Below are positions 1 through 10,689 of a stretch of DNA of 64,000 nucleotides, piece by piece. The notes under the pieces were generated by a model. It searched no databases and was not told the DNA's origin. It worked only from the letters and a program-made list of their open reading frames with translations. Made by a program: the position numbers and the translations under genes. The DNA comes from Archegozetes longisetosus (taxonomy: Eukaryota > Arthropoda > Arachnida > Sarcoptiformes > Trhypochthoniidae): positions 1,308,001-1,372,000 of the forward strand of contig JAEMBT020000002.1 of the NCBI GenBank assembly GCA_018873245.2, given 5' to 3'. Every line of letters starts with the position of its first letter. Within the stretch, counting starts at the first letter, position 1.

Positions 1-167
1 CTAACCTTCACATTAATTGGAGAAATATTAAATATTAATACAATACAACAGTTATTATCTGATGACATAAGAATTCGAAATATGAATAATCAAATTATTT
101 GATACTCAGTCAATAAACTCATGCAGTTAATCAATGAAAGCTGCCTTGACATAATTGAATTTGATTT

Positions 168-2998
168 TCAAAAAAATTTTCTGATACGTGACTCGACAGT
201 CAAATAGCATTTCATAAGACACCCTTTTATTACTGAATGCAATTCTATAATAAAAACCGGAATAGCAATACTTACACCAATAGACCAAACATGAAACACT
301 GAGCTCACGCACTGTAACGTGAAAGGTGTAGATTCGTATTCGCTTTTGTCAGTTTTCTCATAAGTGGACAAAAGATACTTTTTTCGAAATCTTTGAGTCT
401 CTTTGATCCATTTGTCATATGTTCCACTCTCGACCGTTCGGATAATCCTATTCACACAATACATTAAGAATAAAGATTTCGATTTCTACTTGTGTTAAAA
501 TGGTGTGTAAAATATTTTAGAAATTCCAGTTTTTTTTATGTATGCAACACTTGTCGCATAAGTCAGTTCCAAAAGTTCGCTAACCAAGGAAAAATTTGAA
601 TTAATTAGCCCATGCTTCATTTGTTATGCTAAGTAAAGCCAAACAAATAAGGTTATTGTTCTTTTTTAACACGTAAAATGCCAAACAATTTAATCAAAAC
701 TATGTTTCAAACTTCTAATTTTTAATGCAAGGGTAAAATATTTTGAAAATACTTTTTGAATTGATTGAAAATATTTCTACGGCTCCAACAATGACGCAAA
801 CCGTGCGTCTCTGGAAAATGTCTATAACGCAAACCACTGCACGGCAGCTCTTTAAAGCAAATTCAGTTGTCTTTATTTGTTAGTGTTTAAGGATTAGAAA
901 GAACTGTCAAGTTTAGTCTAATTGGCCACGATGTTAATATGGTAATTAACTAAAGCTTGTGTAAACCGAAATCGAAAGTAGAATTTTTCAAAATTCCAAT
1001 GATTCAGAGGAGATATGAATATTTAAATGTATTAGATATTAAGAATTATTAATTACATTCAGAAAACTCGCTAGCACTACACAAGGAATACCACGTGTAT
1101 TTGAGCTTGTTACCGTCCATCTCAAACTTTAAAAGTGGCTATAGATATTTTACTAATTTTAGTGTAGTTTGTTCCATCCGTCTTGGATTCTTGTTAAGCA
1201 AGTTGGAGCGATTCTCTTTGATAAAAAAGTTGAGCATTGGCCTTCCCTGTACCTACCAGAGATTTTCCTTCTCTATTTTAAAGGACCGTTGCAGTCAACA
1301 CAATGTCCATTAAAATATTGCCAATAACCACGTTCACTTTTGGCCCAGTGGAATTCTTGGCTATGAGCGTTAACAGGGATGGAAACTGTAGCTCACTTGA
1401 CACTGAAGACCCTCTGCCTAAGCTTCCAGCGCGGGTTTAATTTGAGGGGGTACTGCCTGAGACCTCCACAATTGATAACGTAGCCATTACCAAAAATATT
1501 TTAGTCTCCAATAAGTTTTATGTTCAATTACTCATAAAAGATGGTCAAAATGTTGGTATTTGAATTTTCGAGACGTCAATACTTGAAAAATCGTATCTTC
1601 TCTCAGCCATTGTATTTTTGAAATTTTTTTCGATTCCACTTTTTATACAAGCTTAAGCATTGTAAGCTTCACCTTTATACCCACATTAGCCCGGCGAGTG
1701 ATTAGGTGAGATGTCTATATGTATCTAGTATATATGTTTAACTCTGCTTTGTATATGAAGTTCGCACTTTCAAAAATATCAAATCTTTTTCTTAGTAAAC
1801 GTACTTTTGAGAAACCACATAGAAAATAAAATTAGCAGCTTAACGACTCACTTTTTGTTCAGATTCTTCTTAATATTTTCATCGAATGATTTTGATAATG
1901 CTATAAAGTAGGGAGCTATTCCTCCACCAGATTTTGAAATATGAAAATTACCTAAGATATTAAAGTCTTTGGTAATCCAATCGATCCATTCGGGAATTGC
2001 ATTCAAATCATGTTTAGGAGCTGAGAACACTGCTTTTCTTTCTAATACAAGTTCGAAAGACTTCCTGACTTCATCTAGATCCGAAGTATCGATCTCACTG
2101 ATTCTGTCAGAAAATTCTCGAGCCATTTCGCTTTTATTCTTGTAATTTTTTGCGAAAGTACTAATGTATGAGTTGTACATTGATGTTGTGATAGTTAAGC
2201 CTTTCTTCTCGTAAAGCTGTTCCCACGAATCGATCATATCGTCAGGAGTACTGAGAATGAAATTGGCGTGAAAAATACCTGAATATGCTGCCAGTAATAT
2301 AACACCAAATAATAGCCATAAACTTAGAATAAATCTATTGGCTGAAGATGATGGCAAATTGGGTGTTGTTTTCGAGATCAACGAGTGAAAGAATTCCCAA
2401 AATATCACAATGTACTTTGAGAACGATTTATTGATTAGGACTAAGGACAATGTTACCATAAGTAATATTAGAAATATTGCTATCCAGACTTCAGTTTCAA
2501 ACCCGTACAGATATAGAGATTCTTCAACTTTCACACTATTAATTCCCGAAAGAATATATCCATCCCCATGTATACCTATCGATCGGCTAAATTTGTGAGA
2601 AATTTTACCTAAAATTGATTCAAATAATTCAATATTCGACTGTGTCATAGGAAATAAAATCATCGAATTATTTTCTTTTGAAATCTTTTCAACGACTTCT
2701 ATTGCAGTGTTTTCTTTCATTCTGTTGACACTTGAAAATGATTTAATTTCTTTGTAAATATCTTTAAATTGAGCAATGAACTTTTTCTTTAATACTCAGT
2801 TTTGTACCTGTAATCATAACATTTTGAAGTTTCCTGTAATATCTTGACCAAAGGTCCGCAAACAATATTCGTATCCCTATATACGAAGGGTGGTGCCCAA
2901 ACATCTCTAAATATAATAGTACTTGCAGGATCAATAGTTTTATTTGGATAAAAGTTTGTGACTTTGTTTTCTGGCATATTCACACAAATATCAGTCAT
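168..2998 (-). CDS. Divergent ionotropic receptor (iGluR/IR family), 3 exons, N-terminus uncertain
   Basis: Exons on the minus strand are 2998-2808, 2721-1852 and 447-168 (stop TGA 170-168), all joining in phase for 446 aa. Exon 1 holds the start of a ligand-binding lobe (RDVWAPPFVYRD). Exon 2 has a first membrane segment (VWIAIFLILLMVTLSLVLIN), a pore-region segment, and an M3-like helix ending AAYSGIFHANF where glutamate receptors have SYTANLAAF. A second lobe follows, beginning near IDSWEQL. Exon 3 gives VESGTYDKWIKE and the last membrane helix (SIGVSIAIPVFIIEL). This order is diagnostic of iGluR/IR subunits, which are ligand-gated cation channels often used in chemosensation; the ligand cannot be told. 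The first lobe is very short and no signal peptide is visible. An in-frame TGA lies four codons above Met2998, so either an upstream exon is missing or this is the start. The 1.4 kb second intron carries repeat debris. Confidence 0.8.
1366..1480 (+). repeat. Third, diverged fragment of the 6-8.7 / 17.3-18.5 kb repeat
   Basis: About 110 bp inside intron 2 of the ionotropic receptor gene match the GC-rich core of the repeat at 8.39-8.49 kb and the reverse complement of 17.63-17.73 kb. Shared blocks include GAAGACCCTCTGCCTAAG, then a GCGGGTTT stretch and a GCCTGAGACC-type block. The surrounding 1.09-1.35 kb has an open frame of 72 codons that I do not recognise and that may be eroded transposon sequence. 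Confidence 0.6.
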
Positions 2999-3002
2999 GT
3001 TT

Positions 3003-4716
3003 CTAATTCATGTGATTCACATCTTTGGATCGTAACTTCGTTACAGAAATATAAAATTGATAGTTTATCAGACTGGATATATGAGAAAAGTGAAAAACTA
3101 TTCAAATGTCTAATAAATAAAATAAATAGCAAATTCAGTGCAGGAGTTTTTATAATTACCATGAAAATAATGAATATAGGAATTATTTGAATAACTTGTG
3201 ATAGTTTATTATTTTATATACACCGCTTGGACAACTTAAGTTATAATATCTTCTCTTAGTAGTTTAAATGTAATAAAAAAAATATCAGAAACATGTTTTC
3301 TAGTACTGAGTGACAAATAATGATTTTTGTTGTCAAAGAACTTCGTTGTCATAGTATTTGATAATTATTTTTTTTTCGAAAAGTGCTTTGAAATATCTCA
3401 TAAATATTTAGATATTTGTCAAGTTATTATTCTGTCATTTATAAAGAATTCTATAATTAGTCAATTCCAATTATGTGTCTAATATTTTTTTTAAATACTG
3501 ACTGTTGATATAGCATTTAGGAACTAGATTTTTGTAGAAATATTTCGAAATTGTTTCTTAAATATTTATATTTTCAAAAATCATACTATTAGTATATCAG
3601 TAATATCTGTTCTGCCGACTCTGATAACTTTGAAGACATGAAAACTATATTTTTATATTGTCATTGCATTTATTGGACAGTTAATATTTACTAAAAACTG
3701 GTACTTTACTAAAACATTAAAAATTAGAAATAACCAGTGATTAAAAGGGGAAATGTCAATTATAAGAGGCCGGTTTTGTTTCTAGTCAATTATTTTGTGG
3801 TAACTTTTTTAAGATATTTGTTCAATAATGAATTTTAATTTAGCGCTTTCTACATGACAGCATTCTGTTCAGGTTCAGACTAGAAGTTCAAGCTTAGACT
3901 CCAGTCTTTGGCTAGGCTTACTGAGCCCCTGACCCAAAAATCGTTTATAGATCGCTATATTAGGAAATAAGACAAAATATAACTCATAAATATTTTCATA
4001 GCAATCCATTTGAATATTTGAACTGTAAAATTAATCCAAAACCTATATTATAATCATATTGTATCTGTATTTATACAGTAATCAAAGTGTTTGCCAACTA
4101 AGGATGAGGTAAATCACATCTCAGAATGGAACTTTGAGGTGGCCTTACACTTAACACACTTTTGCGAATGCCGTCCTCGACTAGTATTTAAAGATTAATA
4201 CACTATTATTTAAAACTAAATAATCCTCGATAGCAACTAAAGCAAAGTGATGAGTGTAGATGTATCCAACGAATAATTGATATATTTATAAAAAAAATAC
4301 ATTTAATAACAAAAGCACGTGTTTTCATACTATTTAATCGAAGGGCATTAATGCTTATCATTAGAGATTTAGTCCCAAGTTACATAAATAGTTTTCTTAT
4401 ATAGTCGATGGGGTGAATAGATGAAACGATAAGTGAAAGGATTCAAATCTTAATGACATACGTTGAGAATAGACCGAGAAGGTTCAATAAAATGGTGAAA
4501 TGAATATATTAACAAATATTTGACTGACAAGCTAACGGATCAGAAAACGGGCAGATTGGGATCAATCGTTCAGAAATGAGTATACAGATGGACGAATAAT
4601 CAGACCTTATCCCGAGCTAGATATTCTCGACTCAGAAGAAGAGAATGAAGTCCTGTCGACAGCTTAAGAAGTGCTGTTTTCTAGCCCGATCATGATCAGA
4701 GATCAAAAGGAGTTGG
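3003..4716. other. AT-rich intergenic DNA, no gene seen
   Basis: No open frame with splice-site or protein support was found on either strand. Around 3340-3430 a stretch of roughly 100 bp resembles 10020-10110 in the same direction (shared TTGTCATAGTATTTGAT), a weak dispersed repeat. Confidence 0.5.
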
Positions 4717-5276
4717 GTAGATGGGACTATGTGGGCACATACTTTTGATAATTGATCCTAATAGTACCCAGTGTGGGGAGTCGAATGACATATTACATGC
4801 CATGTTTATCCACAAACTACGTGAAAATTGTGATATTTTAATAATTATTATATACACCAGGCACCCTCCAGACCACTCCAGACACCCACTCTCCATTCAT
4901 CCTTCATCTCAAAGTACCTATTACGTTTGAAACCACCACGATATTTTAATAATTATTTTACTTTGGGCAATCACTTAGAATTACTTATATCGCGTTTCGG
5001 AGGGGATGCCTAGAGATAGAACTATTTTGAAGTTTTTAAATATTTCAATTTTACGTAATTTATTAATTCATATAATGTATCATTCGACTCACTACATCAA
5101 TTACTATTAGGATCGATCATCAAAGTGGGAGCCTGGAGTATATAATAATTAAAAAATCAATTATTCACATAATTTGTGGATAAAACATGGCATGTAATAT
5201 GTCATTTGACTCCCCACACTGAGTAATATTAGGATCAATTATCAAAAGTATGTGACCACATAGAGTCCCATCTACC
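4717..5276. repeat. Foldback element with ~140 bp inverted arms
   Basis: The left arm (about 4717-4860) and the reverse complement of the right arm (about 5276-5142) match closely. Both begin GTAGATGGGACT and both run through an ACTTTTGATAATTGATCCTA block and a GTGTGGGGAGTC block to a run of AATTATTATATAC. Inside, 5070-5130 holds a third, more diverged version of the same module (reverse strand: GATGATCGATCCTAATAGTA). No coding potential is apparent. This is the structure of a MITE or foldback element. Confidence 0.85.
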
Positions 5277-6449
5277 GGGAGTTGCCAGTCTCGATCTTAA
5301 GCATATCTCGAACTCCTAGTCAGCTTGGAATACATCGACGGGTCGAACCAAATACTGAATTTTTTGTATAGAGTGTCAAATCGGATTAGCCAGAAAGTAA
5401 ACGCTTATTACCTTTTTATTATTTAGCATATTTTAACAAACAGTACATCGAAGCAAAACTAAAAATGGAATTTTTATTCAATGTCGAGATATTGACTATT
5501 TTTCTCAAAAAAACATGAATTCGTCGAAAGAAGGATTCATAAACAATTCTCAAAAATCAGAGTTTTGATTGATTTCATTGACTTCATATTCAATGTATTG
5601 TCGCAAATCCGAACAGAATTTATCGAATAAGAATAAACTTTGTCTTTTAAATACAAGAAAAATCAGGGCATGTCAAGTCTGGCGAGCGGGCGGGTCAAGG
5701 AACATATCTCCCAACACCAATAAATCGATTTTCGAATTTTTAGTGTTTTGCTTACTGACTCATGTGAAATATTCAAATATTCGATTTGGGTTTTCAGTTA
5801 TTCTGAGTCTCTCCTTAAAGATATTTATACATCCGCTCAATAAAAAATTACAATTTTCTCAATATTTTTCATCATTAAGTACTGTTTGTTGCGAATAAAG
5901 AAGTTCGCACAAAACCCGTAGACTGTGGTCTATCGACGTCCCCTAACGGTGACCCACCGAAGTTGTAGCCTAGTACAAGACGTTCAATTAACCGAAAGAA
6001 TTTTTTAGATAGGCGAATCGTTTAGGAAGTTACAGGCTAAAACCAATGAAATATCACTAATGTAAATACCTAAGAATTTCATTTAAAAATATAAAACAAT
6101 TGCAGGTATATTATAAAAACGTATGTATAAAAGCTTAGAAATGTATAAAAGTGTAAAATGTATTATTATAAATGTAAAAGTTATTATAAAATAATTTACA
6201 ATTGAATTATTTTAAAGTGAAATACAAAAGATGACAAACTTCATCAGTCTTGATCGCTGTCATTGGATTCCAAAGTGACGCAAATCCCATCTAAGAACTC
6301 TGCTGGACTTGGAACTCGGATATGTGCCGCGATTTCTTAGGAACCAAAGAACGGTCATAAAGTGGGTACAATACCCGACCGTTCTCAGTCCACTTTGCAC
6401 TGACAGGAGTAGTGCAAGACTGATTTGGCACCGCGTTTGGCCATATCTA

Positions 6450-7906
6450 CAGGGTTTAACAAGATCTTTTGCAAGGGGTATACAGCAAAAAACTACCGAT
6501 GATACGAACATATTATTAAATGATTTTTGAAATACTATTAAAATGGAAATGATTTGGGTAGTTGAACAGTCAAAATAAAAATTTTGAATTTTGCGCTTTA
6601 AAAAAGGTTTCTTTTCTAATAGCTGACCATAGAGTATAAACATAGCAAATAAACTGACCATAAAGTGTAAATACAACAAAGGCATTTTTTTAAAGTGTTT
6701 TTGTTATAATTGATATCATTTGTAATAGCCGGAACATATGATAATGAAAAAACGCGTTTAATTGACCGAATTTAATGCATCGCATTCAAAGAAGCCAAAG
6801 ATTATGGAGCAGATTTCATTAATAGAGAATGGATTGCTCGTAAACTTCATCGATCTGTTCGTTGGGTAGATTAATGGTGGACAAACAAAAACTCCAGACG
6901 ATTGCTTTGTTGACTATCCTGATGGAGGCAGAGGTTCTTTCACAAGAAAGCAAGGATTTGGTGCTTGCTTCGAGTAATAAGCAACGAAAAGCCTCAATAA
7001 TCTGGTACGTGAAATTATCGAGAAACGTGGAAAAAGGGTTTCTTTTATGACAATTTACCAGTTTCAACTAAGTGAAGGCTTTAGACCATTCCATGTTATT
7101 CCGAAACCTCTAAAAACTCAACCTCATATTGAGGGTCGTTTATGGTTTTGCGAATGGCTGTCACAATAGGATGCATCAGATTTTATGCACTTGGCACCAT
7201 CAGATGAGTTTTTTGTTTGGTGTATTCGAAAACCTAATCATCAAAACGATAGAATCTGGGCTCGCAATATTGAAGATATTGATCAAGATGAGAGATACCG
7301 TGAAATGGTTCGAAACCAAGCGTGCATCGGGATTTTCGTTTTGTTCACAGCAAAGAAACTGGACAGTCTTGGGATGGAAATTATTTTCGGGAAACTGTTT
7401 TGAAATCCAAAGTTATCCCTTTTCTAAAAAATTGCGAAAATGTTATTTCTGTTGATGACGTAACTTTTCTTAATGACAAAGCGCCCTGTATGAGAGCGAA
7501 GGTTACACAAAAGCTGCTGAGAGAGAATGGTATCGATTTCTGGGGTAATGATGTTTGACCAGGCAATTCACTGGACTTGAATGCTGTTGAACATATCGGT
7601 TCAAACATTAAAGATAAAGTCGAGGATCGGATGGTTGCGGAAACTGGTACAAACAAAGTTTCACTGTCAACGCTCACAAAACATGTAACCGAAGTGTTGA
7701 AATCACTTGAAAATGATACGGAATTATTTGAAACATTGCTTTTATCATATCCAGAAAGACTTAATGCTCTGCGTCGCGCATACTGAATATTAAATTTGTA
7801 CCTTTTATTTCAATTTTTTATAACTAATTCAATAAAATTTACTTTAAACTTGTAGCTTCTGCAGTTTTTGCTGTATACTCCTTGCAAAAGATCTTATTAA
7901 ACCCTG
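6450..7906 (+). mobile_element. Degenerate Tc1-like transposon
   Basis: This 1,457 bp element has terminal inverted repeats of about 45 bp. The left end reads CAGGGTTTAACAAGATCTTT from 6450, the right end is its near-perfect reverse complement ending at 7906, and both are flanked by TA (6448-6449 and 7907-7908). TA duplication and terminal repeats are the hallmarks of the Tc1/mariner superfamily. The uninterrupted target survives in the related repeat at 18013-18014, which confirms both boundaries. The transposase inside is broken. Confidence 0.92.
6770..7790 (+). pseudogene. Tc1-like transposase remnant
   Basis: Reading the plus strand across frames gives segments typical of Tc1-like transposases: an N-terminal DNA-binding part (REWIARKLHRSVRW), then SDEFFVWCIRKPNHQNDR, DIDQDERYREMVRNQACIG, a VTFLNDKAPCMRA catalytic block, and GNSPDLNAVEHIG in separate frames. 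At least four frame changes and several stops separate them, so no active enzyme can be made. The order and spacing still match one full-length transposase of about 340 residues. Family (for example the DD41D group) is not settled. Confidence 0.85.
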
Positions 7907-9090
7907 TACTAAAACGTAGATATGATATTTTGTAGTGGAGCGGTGCCGAGACTGAATTCGCGTCTGGAGGAGCATGGGCTCTTCAACTGAAATTCTTAGA
8001 GAACTGAGGCCATAGGAAAACCGAAGTACATCCAAACACATATTTTGCATGTTTTGATGCACTTCACTGGATACCAAGCTGCATAGTGGCATTGGTATCC
8101 TTACCGCGGCCATTGATGGGCTATTCTCTAAGACGATAAAATGCCCGCCGACAACTGTCACAAATAAAATCACCAGGACCTACTTTCGAACACCGGGATA
8201 AGGCCTACTTCGCTTCGCCGAGAAGCTTGATCTTGCCTCTTGAACAAAGGTTAAGAGATCCGCCATGTCTGCATCGGAAAGCGAAATCTTCCGCTTTTGC
8301 TGGAGATTAGTGTCGTATCCTGCGCATTTATATTTTATACCGGCAGCCATACTCTCCTGTAGTTCGGTAGCAACTCCAGATGGGCTCGAAGCCCGAGAGG
8401 GAGACTGTAGCCAACTTTTCGCTGAAGACCCTCTGCCTAATCTCTAGAGCGGGTTTTATTTGTTTCGGGGCACCACCCGAGACCCTCTGCCGCTAGCGGA
8501 TGCCATGCTGGCATACTCACGAGGCCTGTTGCCCGCCGGCACCACGGGGAGGTGGCTCCGGTTGCACCGCTAGCCCGTTACCGTCCTATCGAAATCTATT
8601 TTTTTGGCTATAACTTTTGTAACCAACTCATCGATCGACAAAATTCTTTTTATTTCTAAAGTAGGTCTTGGTATTGCATAATATCTGATATGTTCCGTTA
8701 GTGGGTGCGCTTAGGCCACTTTGGGCGAACTCCCTGGCTCTACTCAAATCGTAGACTCTTTAACGAAGCTGCAAGTTATTATAAACGCGAGATATTGTCT
8801 TATCGTCAGACCCTTTTCTCTTATTGAATTTTTTCTTATATCCTCTTCTCATTAAAGTAAAACTTTGATTTTTATGATAACTTAAAGCAATATACAATCG
8901 TTCATTGTTTGGATAAACCAATTTTAGCATTAAAATGTTTTGTACTATAAATTCCAATCATTGAGTTCGAATTCTCTTTTATCTTTGATTTGATTGTACT
9001 GTTTATTAAAATATGTTGAATAGTAAAAAAGTTATAAGCATTTACTTTTTAGTTAATCCGACTTGACACTCAATATTTTGAAAATTAGGA

Positions 9091-10689
9091 TATTAATTTT
9101 CCACAATTAGTCTAGCGTTTATTTATGACTTTTACTTCGAGAGTGCGTGTAATTAGAAATGTTCCCTAAATGCATGGCAATGAGCTCTCCATCAGATGCT
9201 ATTCTTATCTATAGTAATTTATTATGATTTAGATTGTACACACTCGATATATTATACTCTGCAATAGTTGTGATACATTTTACTAAAATCACAGTTTAAT
9301 TATATAATTTTATCTTCAGACGAAATTTCATTCTCTGATTCTTCTTTATCATAGAAGTCACCAAAATTTATTATTACGTTTTCTCTTTCGTTATTAAATA
9401 ATTCATCACTATCCGTATTCACATTCTTTTTACTGTGTTTAATAAAAATTTTCTCTAATTCAAGTGAAACTTTTTTAAATGACACAACAATTGTTTTACT
9501 GATTATAAGTTATGGTCATTATTGTCTTTAGCTATAAGTTCCTTTATATCTGCCCAATCAATTCTCGAGGATTGAAATCACAATGATATTGTGGCAGTCA
9601 TAAATGAAATAACTATAAGATTTTAGAATTTCGTCGATTACATATACTTCATGAGTTGAATGTAATTTAATAATACATAACTTATTTTTAATGCATCGAA
9701 AGTTTTTAATTTTACTTGATTGAACCATATAATTAGTTGTATTTACTATTTGCTTGCGTACTTACTGTATAACTTAACTCAAACTTGTTAACTTTTGTAT
9801 AGTTTCATTTTATAAATAAAGTCAAGATTCTTATTAATTCTGTATAAAATTTAATTGCCTAACTGACAACAAACTTAACTAAAACCTCTGCCGATATAAT
9901 TTTGAAAAACAAAATTCCTAAATAACTTGGCATTAGTTAAAATGTAATTTCTACGGAATATGCAGTCTCGATTGAATTAATTGAAGCCATGTCTCTACAC
10001 AACACTGCATAATACTATTTTGTTGTCATAGTATTTGATTATTAGTATTAAGAGAAAATAACTTCAAATTTCTCAAAAAAATCTAAATATATTTTCAAAT
10101 AAGTTATTGATCAACTGAAATAATTTGTACAGAATTTTAGACTTTGGAAACATGCACCTAGTTGATTCAATATTGATAGTTGTCACTGTATTATTGATCA
10201 ATCAAAACAATTCATAATAGCAACAAGAATCAATTTTGTATTATTTAACAACTCTTATGTAGGTGATATCAAAATAGCACGGTATATTCTAGATTAGAGA
10301 ATATGATAATTAGCCCAATTAACGAAAAATGCTTACTATCACCACGTGATTTGATTTTACATCCGAACCACACGATTTCCAATCATTTTTTAAGGAAAAG
10401 ATATTTGAAAATTTCCATAAGCTTTTAATCATAAATTAATAATGATACTGTAATCAGTCAGTAATATTTTAGTATCGTTTCCGTATTGATGCTTCCTATA
10501 CTTATGAATACTAAATCACTGTTCATATGCTTTCACAGTATTTATTAATTCATTTCTGAATATATTATTTTAGAGAAATTGCTTTCAAAAAAATTATTTC
10601 GCAAAATTTGATGTTGAAAAAATGACCCACAATCAAGCAATCGATTCAAAGATAGCGTTTAATACTAAACATTCAGAATTGGTCGCAAA
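9091..10689. other. AT-rich intergenic DNA, no gene seen
   Basis: The only notable frame is a 61-codon acidic one on the minus strand (9485-9300, ending SENEISSEDKII), with no recognisable domain and no convincing splice partner. I do not call it a gene. Confidence 0.45.

Larger units (their letters stand above)
5933..8745 (-). repeat. Degenerate dispersed repeat, copy 1 (interrupted by a Tc1-like element)
   Basis: Apart from the insertion at 6450-7906, this block matches the reverse complement of 17.32-18.52 kb almost end to end. The 5933 end starts TCGACGTCCCCTAACGG, as does copy 2 read from 18520. It includes a GC-rich core (8.2-8.6 kb) that contrasts with the AT-rich surroundings. Copy 1 keeps about 210 bp (7.95-8.15 kb) that copy 2 lacks. 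Read on the minus strand, broken frames encode GPGDFICDSC followed by RRAFYRLRE, and nearer the far end SGLSAPTNGTYQIL. These recur in copy 2, so the ancestor probably coded for protein. I do not recognise the family. Confidence 0.75.
5361..9090. repeat. Inverted arms flanking the repeat block (5361-5450 and 8993-9090)
   Basis: About 90 bp at 5361-5450 match the reverse complement of 8993-9090. Both contain GAGTGTCAA-TCGGATTA, an AAAGTAAA-GCTTAT block and a TATTTTAA-AAACAGTAC block. Weaker similarity may continue inward to about 5600 and 8830. The arms bracket the degenerate repeat and its Tc1-like insertion, so the whole 3.7 kb may be one old element with long terminal inverted repeats, or a foldback element into which the others jumped. 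Confidence 0.6.

Noticed and set aside
1095..1313. 72-codon plus-strand frame in the ionotropic receptor intron
   Set aside because: Not recognisable. It sits beside repeat debris and opposite to the host gene, so probably eroded transposon DNA.
6260..6685. 141-codon minus-strand frame
   Set aside because: It crosses the left end of the Tc1-like element into the older repeat, so it is a chance frame over a junction.
9300..9485. 61-codon acidic minus-strand frame
   Set aside because: No domain, no splice partner, no homology that I know, in AT-rich DNA where such frames arise by chance.
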